From Blastomyces gilchristii SLH14081 (Eukaryota > Ascomycota > Eurotiomycetes > Onygenales > Ajellomycetaceae), in the NCBI RefSeq assembly GCF_000003855.2, contig NW_003101676.1, positions 825,531-889,530 of the forward strand: a DNA stretch of 64,000 nt, written 5' to 3'. Below the pieces are notes generated by a model, which had not been told where the DNA came from, searched no databases, and was given only the letters and a program-made list of their open reading frames with translations. This document shows positions 38,801-49,422 of this stretch, in pieces. The translations under genes were made by a program, and so were the position numbers. Each line of letters begins with the position of its first letter. Positions within the stretch are counted from its first letter, which is position 1.

Positions 38801-41100
38801 TTTCAATTATCTAAAATACTATGTGTGAGAAGACTTTTCTCACACTGAGAAAATGTGTAATAACATTCTTCAGTGCTTTATTCAATCAGATTGTGATAAA
38901 CTTTCTATATTAAGATAGATACATTTAAATGACCTATCAGAGACACTCTTCTACAGATAGATAAGAACAGCAAGCTGTATCTGATAATATACAATGATAG
39001 AAAACTATCAGATACTGAGCTCAATTACTCAGTATATGAAAAGAAATTGCTAGTGATTAAGCACATGCTGATATTATGAAATAGATATATTAATAACAGA
39101 TATATAACAACAGTAATCACAGATTATGAAAGTCTTATCTATCTATAATTGATGATGACTGATGCAATCAGTCACAGATCTGATTTCATAAGTGAGAGTT
39201 CTGTGAATCAGATATAAGAGAAGTTCATATTAAATACACTGAGAAAATGCAAGAAATCAGAATGAGTGAATACAATAATCTCTCACTTAAAGAATAGTAA
39301 GATGTTCAATAATAAGTATTTTATAAAAGTAGTAGAAGAGATACTTCTGAACTTCAAGCTGAGAAAATTGAAAAATGATATTATGTTTTACTATAATCTA
39401 GAATATGTGAAAGCTCTCTATCTAGAACATTTATTTAGATATAACTTGATAACTTATATACACAAGAAATTCAGTCACTTAGAAAGTTCTGAACTTATAA
39501 GTGTACTCAAATCAAGAGTGTACTGATCAAGCATGACTGAGAATATTCAGATATACAGTTACAAGTGTCTGAATTATCAGGTTGTGAAAGAATCTAAAAA
39601 AGAGTTAGAACATGAGAAAGTATAATATCAGATAAAGTGTATAATACAACTGTTCAAATAATGAGAGATGAATCTCATAGACATATTACTGTAAATATTA
39701 AATGAAAATTATTGAATAATCACTGCTATTGACTACACTACTGACTGATCAGTTATGAAAGCAGTTTCAGAGACAATAGAGAAGATAGTAATGAAGTTTC
39801 TACATAATGAGATCTATATTAACTATAAAATACTGTGTGAGATTCTAACTGATAATGATGTGAATCTCATAGAAGAAGTGATAAGGCATTTCATGAGTCA
39901 GTTACAGATGAGACATTGTAGAATAACATCATATCATTTATAAATAAATGAAAAAGTGAAACACTTGAATGAAATCTTGAATAACATGCTGATAAAATAT
40001 CTAGTAAGCAAGCCTATGAGATTATGAGATGAATATCTCAGTCAGGTGCTATTAGCCACGCGAATTCGGCAGCATGCAGTCTTCAAGTGTTCATCATTCT
40101 ATCTATTGTATGAATTGCATCCGCGCATTCTGAAGAATGCTTCAGAAAAGATGAGAAAGAGAACAGCAGTTATGAATACAGCAGTTATAAACACAGAACC
40201 AAGATTGAAAGAGATCAGCTACACATATGCAAAAGCTAATAAGTTACTTCTGAATCAAGCAATTCAATCAAAAAGAATATGAGACTCACTAGTTAAGAAA
40301 TCAAGTCTCAAGATAGAAATATGAGTTCTTGTACATAATGAGAGTTTTGAGAAGTTTCAATCTAGATGATTTAGACTCTATAAAATACTCAAATCACATT
40401 CTCTGAAAACATATGCATTGAAAGAATCAAAGAAACAGATCTTATATAACTTAATAAATGATTCATATCTTATAAAGATAAAGATGCAAGATCTGAGTAG
40501 ATTATAATCATCTACAGCACTATTATCAGTGTTGAAAAAGAAGAGACTTATAATTAAAAAGTCTCATAAAGTAAGAGAAATCATGAATACTTATGAATCA
40601 GATAATCTTACTTATTCTCATCTTTTCATAATTATAAGAAAAGAATGAGAAGTAATGAAGAAATCAGATAAATGCTATACTTTAATAAGTGATGAGACTG
40701 TAGTCAGTTGTATGATAATGTACTGCAGACAGCAGATGCAATACAGTAAAGAGTAGTCTCAAAGTGACAGACTTGTATATGAGTCAGATCACAGAAGAAA
40801 AAGAAATTCAGAGTTGAATTTAACTATTTATATCAGTTCAATTGCAGAGATAACAGAGGATGAAGCATCTGAAACATCTGTGAATACATGAAATCAAGTC
40901 ATCTCAATCTCTGAGAATGCTCAGAGATCAGATGAAATTAGTTTTAATGAGCTGTTCACTGTAGTAATCTGAGTGAGTGAAGAGAGACAGTGTAATATAT
41001 GAGATAGAATTATAAAAGATGAAACCTGCTGAATCTAGTCACTGAATGCTGTATTATATAGAGATTGTGTAAGAGTAGTAACTAACAGATAAAGAAAAAG
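35880..41100 (+). pseudogene. Gag-pol remnant of gypsy B1
   Basis: A gag-like frame starts MNISSSQYEHSSLLPELKD at 35907. Protease near 37380-37500 reads VLVNIEASIQYINNYI, where Asp-Ser-Gly has become Asn-Ile-Glu. RT at 38430-38490 reads YLNNILVFSNSYNEYLKHLN (YLDD changed to YLNN). RNase H near 39000-39150 reads DRKLSDTELNYSVYEKKLL, then VITDYESLIYL. The integrase zinc-binding part near 39450-39500 reads YIHKKFSHLESSELISVLK. The core continues through ILCEILTDNDVNLIEEVIRH (about 39830-39890) to FYLLYELHPRI (about 40097-40130). All motifs are on the same strand and in gypsy order. Several catalytic residues are lost. Confidence 0.88.
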
Positions 41101-41139
41101 TGTAAGAAAAGAGAAGAAATAATGAATTGATTACTAACT

Positions 41140-43335
41140 GTAAGAGTCAGCTGTAAAAGATAAATGTTATTATACATATTTTATTCATTTTATTCATTTT
41201 CATACATCACATATTTAATCTATTTCTAATGCCATGTCACCTGAAAAAAACATCAAAAACAAAGAAAATCTCAAAACTTGAGATTTGTAAGAAATTTGAG
41301 AGCTGTAAGTCACTCTTGTAATAACACTGTATATATCTCTGATTTCTCTACTACTCTATGTATGATATTAATGTCATTTATCACAAGATTGACTGAAAGG
41401 TCAATATAGAAATGTGTATGTGTATATATAAAAAAATTGAAGAAGAGTATAAGACCTGCAGAATCAGAAGCCAGAGCAGAAAGAGTGAAGATGAAAGAAA
41501 TAGAAGAAGAAGAAGATGCAGAACTGAATGAATAATGATGAGAGTTACTTAGAACTGAACACTTATAACTCAGTATATGCATAATCTTCTCTACAGAGAA
41601 GAGAGAGAAAGCACTGAGAAAAGCTTGAGAGTGAAAGAGAGTAGTGCTCAGTGATGTTATCATTTTCAATTAAAATGACCTCTGACATCAGAGTAACTAA
41701 GAACTATTATTAGCATATGAAACTGTAAAAACAGAGATAATAATAACTGAATGAATATCTGCTGATCTTAGAATTGTACATATAATTACAATATGCACAA
41801 GGCTTCTCAGAAAGAGAGAGAAGAACACAGAGAAATACAGAAAGCAGAACACAGTATATGAACAGCTCATTTCCATGATAACATTCTAGACAAGATGTAT
41901 AAGCCTCATGCTCATGAGTGTAAAAAAGTATAACATTTGTATTTCTAAAAAAGTATAACATTTGTATTTCTGTTTCTGAAAACACAGATATCTTTTGCCT
42001 GCATTATAAAGTCAGATAACAGATATCAAAGAATAGACTGATACAGATCTATTATTTCAAAGAAATTTATCAGAGCAGATATACTCATAATATTAAACTT
42101 TACAGTTGTAAAAAGTTTCTTGATATCTGTAAATATCATGATTTTATATATAATAAAACTCATAACAATTTTCTCTAAGAACAGAAAAATCAGTGTCAGA
42201 AAGAAAAGATGAAAAAGAAAAAGACTTATAATCTTGATACTATTAAGAGAGAGAGTGATTCTCTGATATAAATAAATAATTATCTCACTATGAATATTTA
42301 AAATAAACATAATAATCAGTGTCTGTGACTGAGCTTCAGATAGTTATATTATACACAGTCTTTATACAATAAATTATTTTAGAAGTTGATAAGAAGAACA
42401 GAAGTGTACACACTGAGAAATATAGTTTATTAAGTCTATGTAACATCTTCTTAAAACAGAGAGAGCTGATAATGAAAGCAGAGATAATAGAAGCAGAGAG
42501 AGCAGAAGTAGCAGAGATGAGAATTACAGAAACAGAGATAGTGAAAGTGAGAGAATCAGAAACAGGGATAAGAATAGAAGATTGAGAGAGAGTGACAGAG
42601 AAAGAAACAGCAGCAGAAGAAGTAGAGAGAGACATGAGAGACTCAGTCATACATGACATGAACAATTTCTTTATTATCATGTTCTTCAAGTTTTTGATCA
42701 ATAGTTCAATATTGAGATGTTCACTATCATTGATGAATATGAATCTGTCAATACATGAAGATTCTATATAAATAAAAACAAACATCAGTATCTGTGTTCA
42801 TGCAAAATTATGTCAGAAAACATAATCAGAAGCCTGCTGAGAAGAAAAATAATCAAGAATATATAAGAAGATGAAGAAGATATATTATTCATAATAATAT
42901 ATTCTGATAATTGTTAGAAGATAAACAAGTCCTGATCACATTTCATAATGCATTACACTTACTGCTAATGAACTGCCTGATATATGCACTATAAGAATAC
43001 TTATTATAAGAATAAGAGATCATCATCAGAAACACATATAATGTAATAGATGAACAACAGATAGAAGATGTTGAATGAGAGAAGAGACAGGAATCTTGAA
43101 TAAGATAATAGCATTTGATAATAACGACAATGATGAAGAAGATGATTAAAGAATGAGAAAAGTTGATGAATAAGTGATGTAATATAGTCAAAGTTTCTTT
43201 GTAAGAGTGTACACAGAATACTAGCTGAATCTGAAATAGATCATATAATTGTGAACACTAGTGACGCGCTAATTCGCATGAAGCTAGAGTGTATATCATA
43301 ATCATGTGAGTGTGACTGAATCTGATGAGAGAGAA
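41140..43335 (-). pseudogene. Antisense reading frames in the 3' region of gypsy B1
   Basis: Minus-strand frames at 43191-42943, 42785-42336 (149 aa), 42310-42026, 41985-41710 and 41669-41310 form a chain with fewer stops than expected for random AT-rich DNA. The second is Ser/Val/Ile-rich; the fourth has CLECYHGNELFIYC and PCAYCNYMYNSKISRYSF, a paired Cys pattern. The order Ser-rich then Cys-rich matches the antisense region of gypsy C. Alternatively these are shadows of a plus-strand Arg/Glu-rich frame near 42440-42660. Function unknown. Confidence 0.35.
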
Positions 43336-43502
43336 TGTGATTTGAAAGAATATACAATCATTGAATAATAACACAGCTGCTTCTGAACTTGCTTATGAAT
43401 GTAAAGAGGCCATAGCAGCCATCAATTAATTTAGTGTACTGTATATAAGAAGCCAGCGTACGCCTGTAATCGTACACTGACTCAAGCAACCTTTGAATCA
43501 CA
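43336..43502 (+). repeat. 3' LTR of gypsy B1
   Basis: Same length as the 5' LTR; nearly all differences are C/T or G/A transitions. Followed by ACAT (43503-43506) and the rest of MITE M1. Confidence 0.92.
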
Positions 43503-43819
43503 ACATAAAGTTACTATTTTTAGACATTTTAAGGTTCTTTTTAGCTCATTTTTAATTTCTTAAAAAGTAACACTTTGAGATAACACTCAAATGAGATGTA
43601 AAGTCATTTAAAGCAATAAAAATAATTTAAATTAAGAAGTGAAAATCATAGTCTCATTTAAAAAATGTGATAAGAGTAGACAGTAAGTCTCACTGAGACA
43701 GTATGAGACTACTATCTAATCTTAAAACTGTGTAATGAAATCAGTTGAATTGATAATGAGACTATCAAATATTCTGGTTCTGATCTCAGACACGGTCACA
43801 TAGTCAGTCTATATATCTC

Positions 43820-44149
43820 TGAAGATTATATCTAGAGACTCAGTTCAAGAGTGTTTACAGATAGTAAGTATTTCTTATAGAAAAATAGCTAGATTCTGCA
43901 GAAAATAGTTAAGAATATTCTTTACTAAGATTAATTTATTTATAAGTTTGAAAAGTTTCTCTATCACAAATACAGAGAATAATATTATATGAGTAATTAA
44001 TAAATTCTCTGAGACTTCTTTTATAGAGATTATTTATGATTCAGATAGCTGCTTCTGAGTATCTATAGTAGAGTTTACAGAAGTTAAAGTATATAAGTTT
44101 CTAATTCTTTCAGTTATAACAGATGATTACTGACTAACAGAGCTTGAAA
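43820..44149. other. Old AT-rich sequence between MITE M1 and the solo family C LTR
   Basis: Continuation of the sequence that precedes MITE M1 at 34987-35148. No domain or repeat recognised. Confidence 0.4.
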
Positions 44150-44406
44150 TGTAAGAATAAGTACTTACAGATAATTATTCAGATGTTTATAGCTTGACAT
44201 GATATGTACTGATAGCTACTAGAAGTATTTATAATAGATATATAAATGTAGAGATTAAATATATAAAAGTATTTAAGCTGAGTTATAAATAGTATTCACA
44301 AACTCTAGTCTATATAGTTGTATATAGTCAAGAGCTGCTAACTCTATTGATTATATAAGAGATAGAAATAGAAGTAAAGAATTCATAAGAAGCAGAATTT
44401 CTTACA
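44150..44406 (-). repeat. Solo LTR of gypsy family C
   Basis: 257 bp, starts TGTAAGAATAAG and ends TTTCTTACA on the plus strand, the inverted-repeat termini of family C. No family C internal sequence adjoins it on either side, so it is a solo or fragment LTR. It is more mutated than the LTR at 44581-45349. Confidence 0.8.
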
Positions 44407-44580
44407 GTAATAAGATTAATTAAATTTATAATAAAACTATTAAATATTCTAATTCTGATCTCAGATATGATTACATAGTCAGTTCAGCTGTGAGTAAGTA
44501 CTAGTTCTATATTTATTACTCTTTTTAACTTGTGATTCAAAGGTTGCTTGAGTCAGTGTATGATTACAGGCGTACATTGA
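44407..44580. repeat. Mosaic of a mutated MITE end and an inverted gypsy B LTR end
   Basis: About 44430-44485 matches the right end of the hAT MITE in heavily mutated form (CTGATCTCAGATATGATTAC, then CATAGTCAGTTCA). About 44533-44577 is the reverse complement of the gypsy B LTR terminus (TGTGATTCAAAGGTTGCTTG). It is cut off where the family C LTR starts at 44581. Confidence 0.7.
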
Positions 44581-45349
44581 TGTAAGAATAAGTGCTCGCA
44601 GACGATTATTCAGGTGTTTGCAGCTTGATGTGATATGTACTGTTAACTACTGAAAGTATTCACAGTTAGACTGACCGTGTGACCATGTCTGAGACCAGGA
44701 CCAGAATTTTTGATAGTTTCATTATCAATTCAACTGATCTCATTACATGGTTTTAACATTAGATAGTAGTCTCATACTGTCTCAGTGAGACTTACTGTCT
44801 ACTCTTATCACATTTTTCAAATGAGATCATGATTTTCACTTCTCAATTTAAATTATTTTTATTGCTTTAAATGACTTTAAATCTCATTTGAGTGTTATCA
44901 AAAAGCAGTACTTTTTAAAAAATTAAAAATAGTCTAAAAAAAATCTTAAAATGTCTAAAAATAGTAACTTTATGCCAAGAATGAGACTAAATAGAATCAA
45001 ATAAGATCACTTTCTCATTTTTTTCAAGTCATGATTTCATTTTGAGATTTAATATATAGTCACTTTGCATGTTTTTTAATGACTAGTCTCAGCGAAATTC
45101 ATGTCAAGAAATGTATGAGATCAGATCAAATGAGATCAAATGTGAATTCATGATCTCAGCGGTCAGTCTTTCACAGTAGAAAGATAAAATGTAAGCATTA
45201 AATATATAATAGTATTCAAGCTGAGTTATAAATAGTATTCATGAACTTCAGTCTATATAGTTATGTGTAGTCAAGAGCCACTAACTCTATTAATTATATA
45301 AGAGATAGAAATAGAGATAAAGAATCTGTAAGAAGCAGAATTTCTTACA
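44581..45349 (-). repeat. 3' LTR of gypsy C2, interrupted by MITE M2
   Basis: Starts TGTAAGAATAAGTGC and ends TTTCTTACA. Without the MITE (503 bp) and its duplicated 8-bp target it is 258 bp. Gypsy C2 internal sequence follows immediately to the right. Confidence 0.85.
44667..45169. mobile_element. hAT MITE M2
   Basis: 503 bp from TAGACTGACCGTGTGACC to AGCGGTCAGTCT, flanked by perfect 8-bp duplications TTCACAGT (44659-44666 and 45170-45177). The final A of the terminus is missing. Non-coding. Same orientation as M3 and less mutated than the surrounding gypsy. Confidence 0.93.
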
Positions 45350-47149
45350 TATCTTCTTCTCTCTAAGACTTTGTTTATAAAGTCTTTCACTGAGTGATTT
45401 CATGAAATCAGACTCAGCACTGTAGTGATACTCACTAAAAACTCTTTATATTTATAAAAAATCTCAGTGAGGAAAAATTCCTTGTTACTATGAAGAGAAA
45501 AGAGTCTATTACTTAGTTTCTTATTTTATAAGATTCTTTATAATCTGCAGATCTTTCTCTGACTATTATACAGATTTATCTCATATCTTTTCTATAGAAG
45601 AGTTTCAGTTGACTCTTAATTATTTCTGTGAGATTCTTATATAATCATCACACAGATTCATTTCACATCTTTCAATCTGAAGAGTTTCAGTTAATCTTCA
45701 ATCATTTTTCTGTGAGATTTTTATATGACTGTTATACAAATTCATTCTGCAGATGAATTACTTTCTGTGAGATTATTCTTATTAAAGAGAAGTATTTATT
45801 AGTTAATCTTTTACTTATTCTTGTAAATTATTATTCTTTTACACTGTAGAGTTGTAAGAAATTTTTCATTCATTCACTAACTCTGTAGAATTGTAGAATT
45901 AAAATATCTGCAGTCTGTAATCACTTCTTGTAGTTATATAGAAAGATTCAGATCTGTGATTCATAATCACTCTTTATTTACTAGAGTCTTCTGCAGAATC
46001 ACTTATAGTGTAAATAAATCTCTCTAGAGTAGTATAAATATCTCAGATCTATCTATGAAATCTTATCTTCTTTTCTCTTTTTCTATAACAGCTCTTATTT
46101 CTATAAATTATAAGTATTCTCATTCATTCATGAGGTATTTTCACTTAGATAATAAAGAGAGAGTGTTTCTGACAATATCTATATATTAATTCAAGAACTT
46201 CTTAAGAATCAAAATTTTTTCAATTTTAATATCTTTATAAACAATGTCTGACTGCTGTTGAGCTTCTTATGAATGTCTCTATAACTTCTCTGATTGCTTT
46301 TTACTGACTGATAGAGCAGAAGTGTTATCACTTATAACAGTATCTTTATTCTCTTCAGACTCATCACTGTATCTGATCTTCAGATTAGTATTCAACTCTA
46401 TACCTTCTTCAGATCAGTCTCTGACTCTCAGTAGTATAATTCTACTCTTTGCTATAAGTCTCTCTATAAGTGATTCTTGTAGACTCTAGCTAACAGTTTC
46501 TACAAAGCTTTTAATACTATCAGTGCTCTCTGCAGCTCTACAGATCTATGATTACTTCTTCTCTATCTGCATAATCTTCAATCAGATATATATAAATATA
46601 TCTAGATTCTTTATCAACAGTTCTCATACTACAGTGCATTTCTGCAATCTCATCATCAATGAGAGATAAGTTCTTAGATATCTATAAAATCTAAGTAATC
46701 AAGACAATGTAAATACTATAAATTCATAACAGAAGTTGATCTGAACAGATGAGTCTTCTCTCTATGTCTTAATTATTTTCAGACTGAATACTTCAGTACA
46801 ACTGAGAAAGTGAACACAGCTTCATAAGAAGTATCTGATTATACACACAGATAATTAGCTCTCAAGACTCTGTTACAAGTTACAACTGTATACATTCTGA
46901 TATTCAGCTCTTTTAAAGTCTGTACATTTCTGACAGTCTTCATATTAAATGTAATAATTATCTGTATTATGAGCATGATGCTCTCTGCTTCTTTAAAGAG
47001 AAGAATTGATAGTTATAAGAGAATTAAGTGTCACAGATATTGAGAATATAAGTGTGAGTTTTCTTTGTTTTTTCTTTATTAATCTCTAAATTATGTTTAC
47101 CGGCCCTGCTTTTATTTTTCTTTTTTTTTACTTTTAATAAGAATAATAA

Positions 47150-47249
47150 NNNNNNNNNNNNNNNNNNNNNNNNNNNNNNNNNNNNNNNNNNNNNNNNNNN
47201 NNNNNNNNNNNNNNNNNNNNNNNNNNNNNNNNNNNNNNNNNNNNNNNNN
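47150..47249. other. Assembly gap of exactly 100 N
   Basis: One hundred undetermined bases, a conventional scaffold-gap length rather than a measurement. By alignment with gypsy C1 the missing segment corresponds to roughly C1 32679-32729, about 50 bp, if no insertion is present. Confidence 0.97.
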
Positions 47250-47773
47250 CTCATCATCTTATAGACTAGAATTCATAAATAACAGTGTTAATATCTTTAT
47301 CATAATCAGATTCTTAGCAAAGATTACATTATTCTAGCTTATCAGAATTCGCAGTATAAAAGGCCATGTCCCCAGCCTTCGACAGATATTCTTATCTGCT
47401 CAGATAATTCCTTAAAGTGGACCTTATTTATCTTACTAGAATATTCCTATCACTGAATCTGGAATCAGGAGGTTGTAAATCTTCCTATCTAAGGTTAATA
47501 ATTTCCTTTGATCTGATATTCTCTTTTACTCTCTAAGTACTTTATAAATAAAGTGGATAAAATTACAGAGTTCTCTTCTAAGAATTTCTTATATTCACAG
47601 AGTAAAGAGACATGAAAAAATATTTATATATCTATAACTTCAGAATAATAGTTTTAATCTATAGAACTATAAACTAACTTTCTTTATAATCTTATAAGAC
47701 TCTGTTTACAAGAGATTCAGCTTCTTACTAGATCTTCATATAATAATATTTTTCAGACTCAGTCAGACTCTAT

Positions 47774-48278
47774 TAGACTGACCGTGTGACCGTGTCTGAG
47801 ATCAGAACCAGAATTTTTGATAGTTTCATTATCAATTCGACTGATCTCATTACATGGTTTTAACATTAGATAGTAGTCTCATACTGTCTCAGTGAGACTT
47901 ACTGTCTACTCTTGTCACATTTTCCAAATGAGACTATGATTTCCACTTCTCAATTTAAATTATTTTTATTGCTTTAAATGACTTTAAATCTCATTTGAGC
48001 ATTATCAAAAAGTGTTACTTTTTAAAAAATTAAAAATAGTCTAAAAAAAACCTTAAAATGTCTAAAAATAGTAACTTTATGCTAAGAATGGGACTAAATG
48101 AGACCAAATGAAACCACTTTCTCATTTTTTTCAAGTCATGATTTTCTTTTGAGAGCTGATATATAGTCACTTTGCATGTTTTTTAATGATTAGTCCCAGC
48201 GGGATTCACGCTAAGAAATGTATGAGATCAGATCAAATGAGATCAAACATGAAATTCATAGTCCCAGCGGCCAGTCTA
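47774..48278. mobile_element. hAT MITE M3
   Basis: 505 bp from TAGACTGACCGTGTGACCG to CAGCGGCCAGTCTA, with perfect 8-bp duplications GACTCTAT (47766-47773 and 48279-48286). The interior matches the full hAT element at both subterminal regions: TCTGAGATCAG at the left, and AATGAGATCAAACATG with CCCAGCGG at the right. Little mutated: CpG retained near both ends. Non-coding. Confidence 0.94.
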
Positions 48279-48828
48279 GACTCTATCATCTTTCTTGAAA
48301 CTCTTTATAATATACTTAGAGTTATAGTATCTCTTTTAATACTCTTAAGTCTTTCTCAAGAATTTACAGACTTTCTCTCAGATATTCTGAATTCTCTCAG
48401 CCTGTTCACAGACATTATTATACTTTATAGTATACTTTTGCAGATTCATCAAGATTAGACTGGTTGCCGGAATCATGAATTTCATATTTGATCTCATTTG
48501 ATCTGATCTCATACATTTTTTGACAAGAGTTTCATCAGGATCAAGCATCAAAAAAACCTGAAAATGAATTATTTCTTTCAGAAATGACATGAAAAATGAC
48601 CAGATTTAATTCAAGAACAGTGAAATGAGAGTAATTTCTCAGAATAAACAGTGAAAGATGATCATTCTTTCAAAATCAGAATGAGACTGAGACTGAAGAT
48701 CAAATTCAGTCTCATTCGGTTCATTTAGTAATTGCTTATATAATCAGAATTTAGTAACAATTATTGATAACACTTATGAAACAATTAAATACATTCTTGT
48801 ATAAGTTTATTCTTCACTTTCTTATAAA

Positions 48829-48966
48829 GTTCAACTTAAGCTGAGATATTTATCACTATTACTGAGCACAATTACAAGAAGAAATAATCAAGAAACTCAT
48901 GATTATAAAATATGAAATTATCAGACAGGTTAATACCTCTGATCACAGTATATCAGAGAAGTGTAG
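48829..48966. other. 138-bp internal inversion within hAT C transposase sequence
   Basis: This segment reads as the reverse complement of the equivalent part of hAT A (about 13325-13460) and hAT B (about 16125-16260). It begins GTTCAACTTAAG and ends GAAGTGTAG; flanks CACTTTCTTATAAA and TCTTTCACTTC remain in the normal orientation. Confidence 0.85.
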
Positions 48967-49422
48967 TCTTTCACTTCATTCTCATCTCTGTTAATGCAAT
49001 TGTCAGAGTATCATATTATATATCATCAGTGTAATAGTTAAATACGTACGCTTAACAATTTTTCATAACTCTAGAATTGATTTAGTGTGTAAATTCATCA
49101 GATCATCTTGAAGATAGAAGTTAAATTTAGTTTTATAAGCATGTAGTTTTACCTGATTATCAGTTGCAATCAATATATGCAAGTTTTGTTTCAAAGTTAG
49201 TATTATAGTTCTATATGATATGAAGCATTATCAAAGATTGTTACTTACTAGAGAATTGTATTTCACTGTCTTCACATCTCTAACATCTGCTTATTCAAAT
49301 CTATAATGATTAATATTGTAGTAGTCTCAGACTAATTTAATATACAAGTCTCATTTCTTCTCTGTTCAATCTTGAGAAGTGTAGATATTAACTTAACAGA
49401 AGAGATCTAGTAGAGCTGCTAT

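Larger units (their letters stand above)
35350..43502 (+). mobile_element. Full-length Ty3/gypsy retrotransposon, family B copy 1 (B1)
   Basis: Two 167-bp LTRs (35350-35516 and 43336-43502) begin TGTGATT and end GAATCACA. Target duplication ACAT is at 35346-35349 and 43503-43506, inside MITE M1. Plus-strand remnants in order: gag-like start (about 35907), protease (about 37376-37560), RT (about 38396-38640), RNase H (about 38960-39140), integrase zinc-binding and core (about 39400-40282). A 2.2-kb region follows between integrase and the 3' LTR that is unusually long and carries antisense open frames. Length is 8153 bp. Inactive through stops. Confidence 0.92.
35149..43811. mobile_element. 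hAT MITE M1, split by gypsy B1
   Basis: Left piece 35149-35349 begins TAGACTGGCCGCCGGGATC; right piece 43507-43811 ends CGGTCACATAGTCAGTCTA. The perfect 8-bp target duplication TATATCTC lies at 35141-35148 and 43812-43819. Removing gypsy B1 and one copy of its target ACAT leaves 506 bp, collinear with the reverse complement of MITEs M2 and M3. It has no coding capacity. The outer TAGACTG ends are shared with the full hAT element. Confidence 0.92.
45350..48455 (-). mobile_element. Gypsy family C copy 2 (C2), internal region, cut by hAT C
   Basis: The reverse complement is collinear with C1 from about 34449 down to about 31990. The chromodomain end near 47380-47330 reads SKAGDMAFYTANSDK and is barely mutated, where C1 has a mutated version. 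MITE M3 (47774-48278) interrupts integrase C-terminal sequence, and hAT C starts at 48456 within sequence matching C1 near 31997. The rest of C2 (integrase core upstream, RT, gag, 5' LTR) was not found beyond hAT C. A Cys-rich antisense segment (plus strand, about 46870-47030: CIHSDIQL, SLYISDSLHIKCNN, CFFKEKN) repeats the one in C1. Confidence 0.8.

Noticed and set aside
40040..40080. CpG-containing patch with GAATTCGGC suggesting a cloning adapter
   Set aside because: It lies in frame within the gypsy B1 integrase region and continues smoothly on both sides, so it is a less mutated patch, not vector.
47024..47257. Open frame containing a run of X on the minus strand
   Set aside because: It spans the 100-N assembly gap and has no support.
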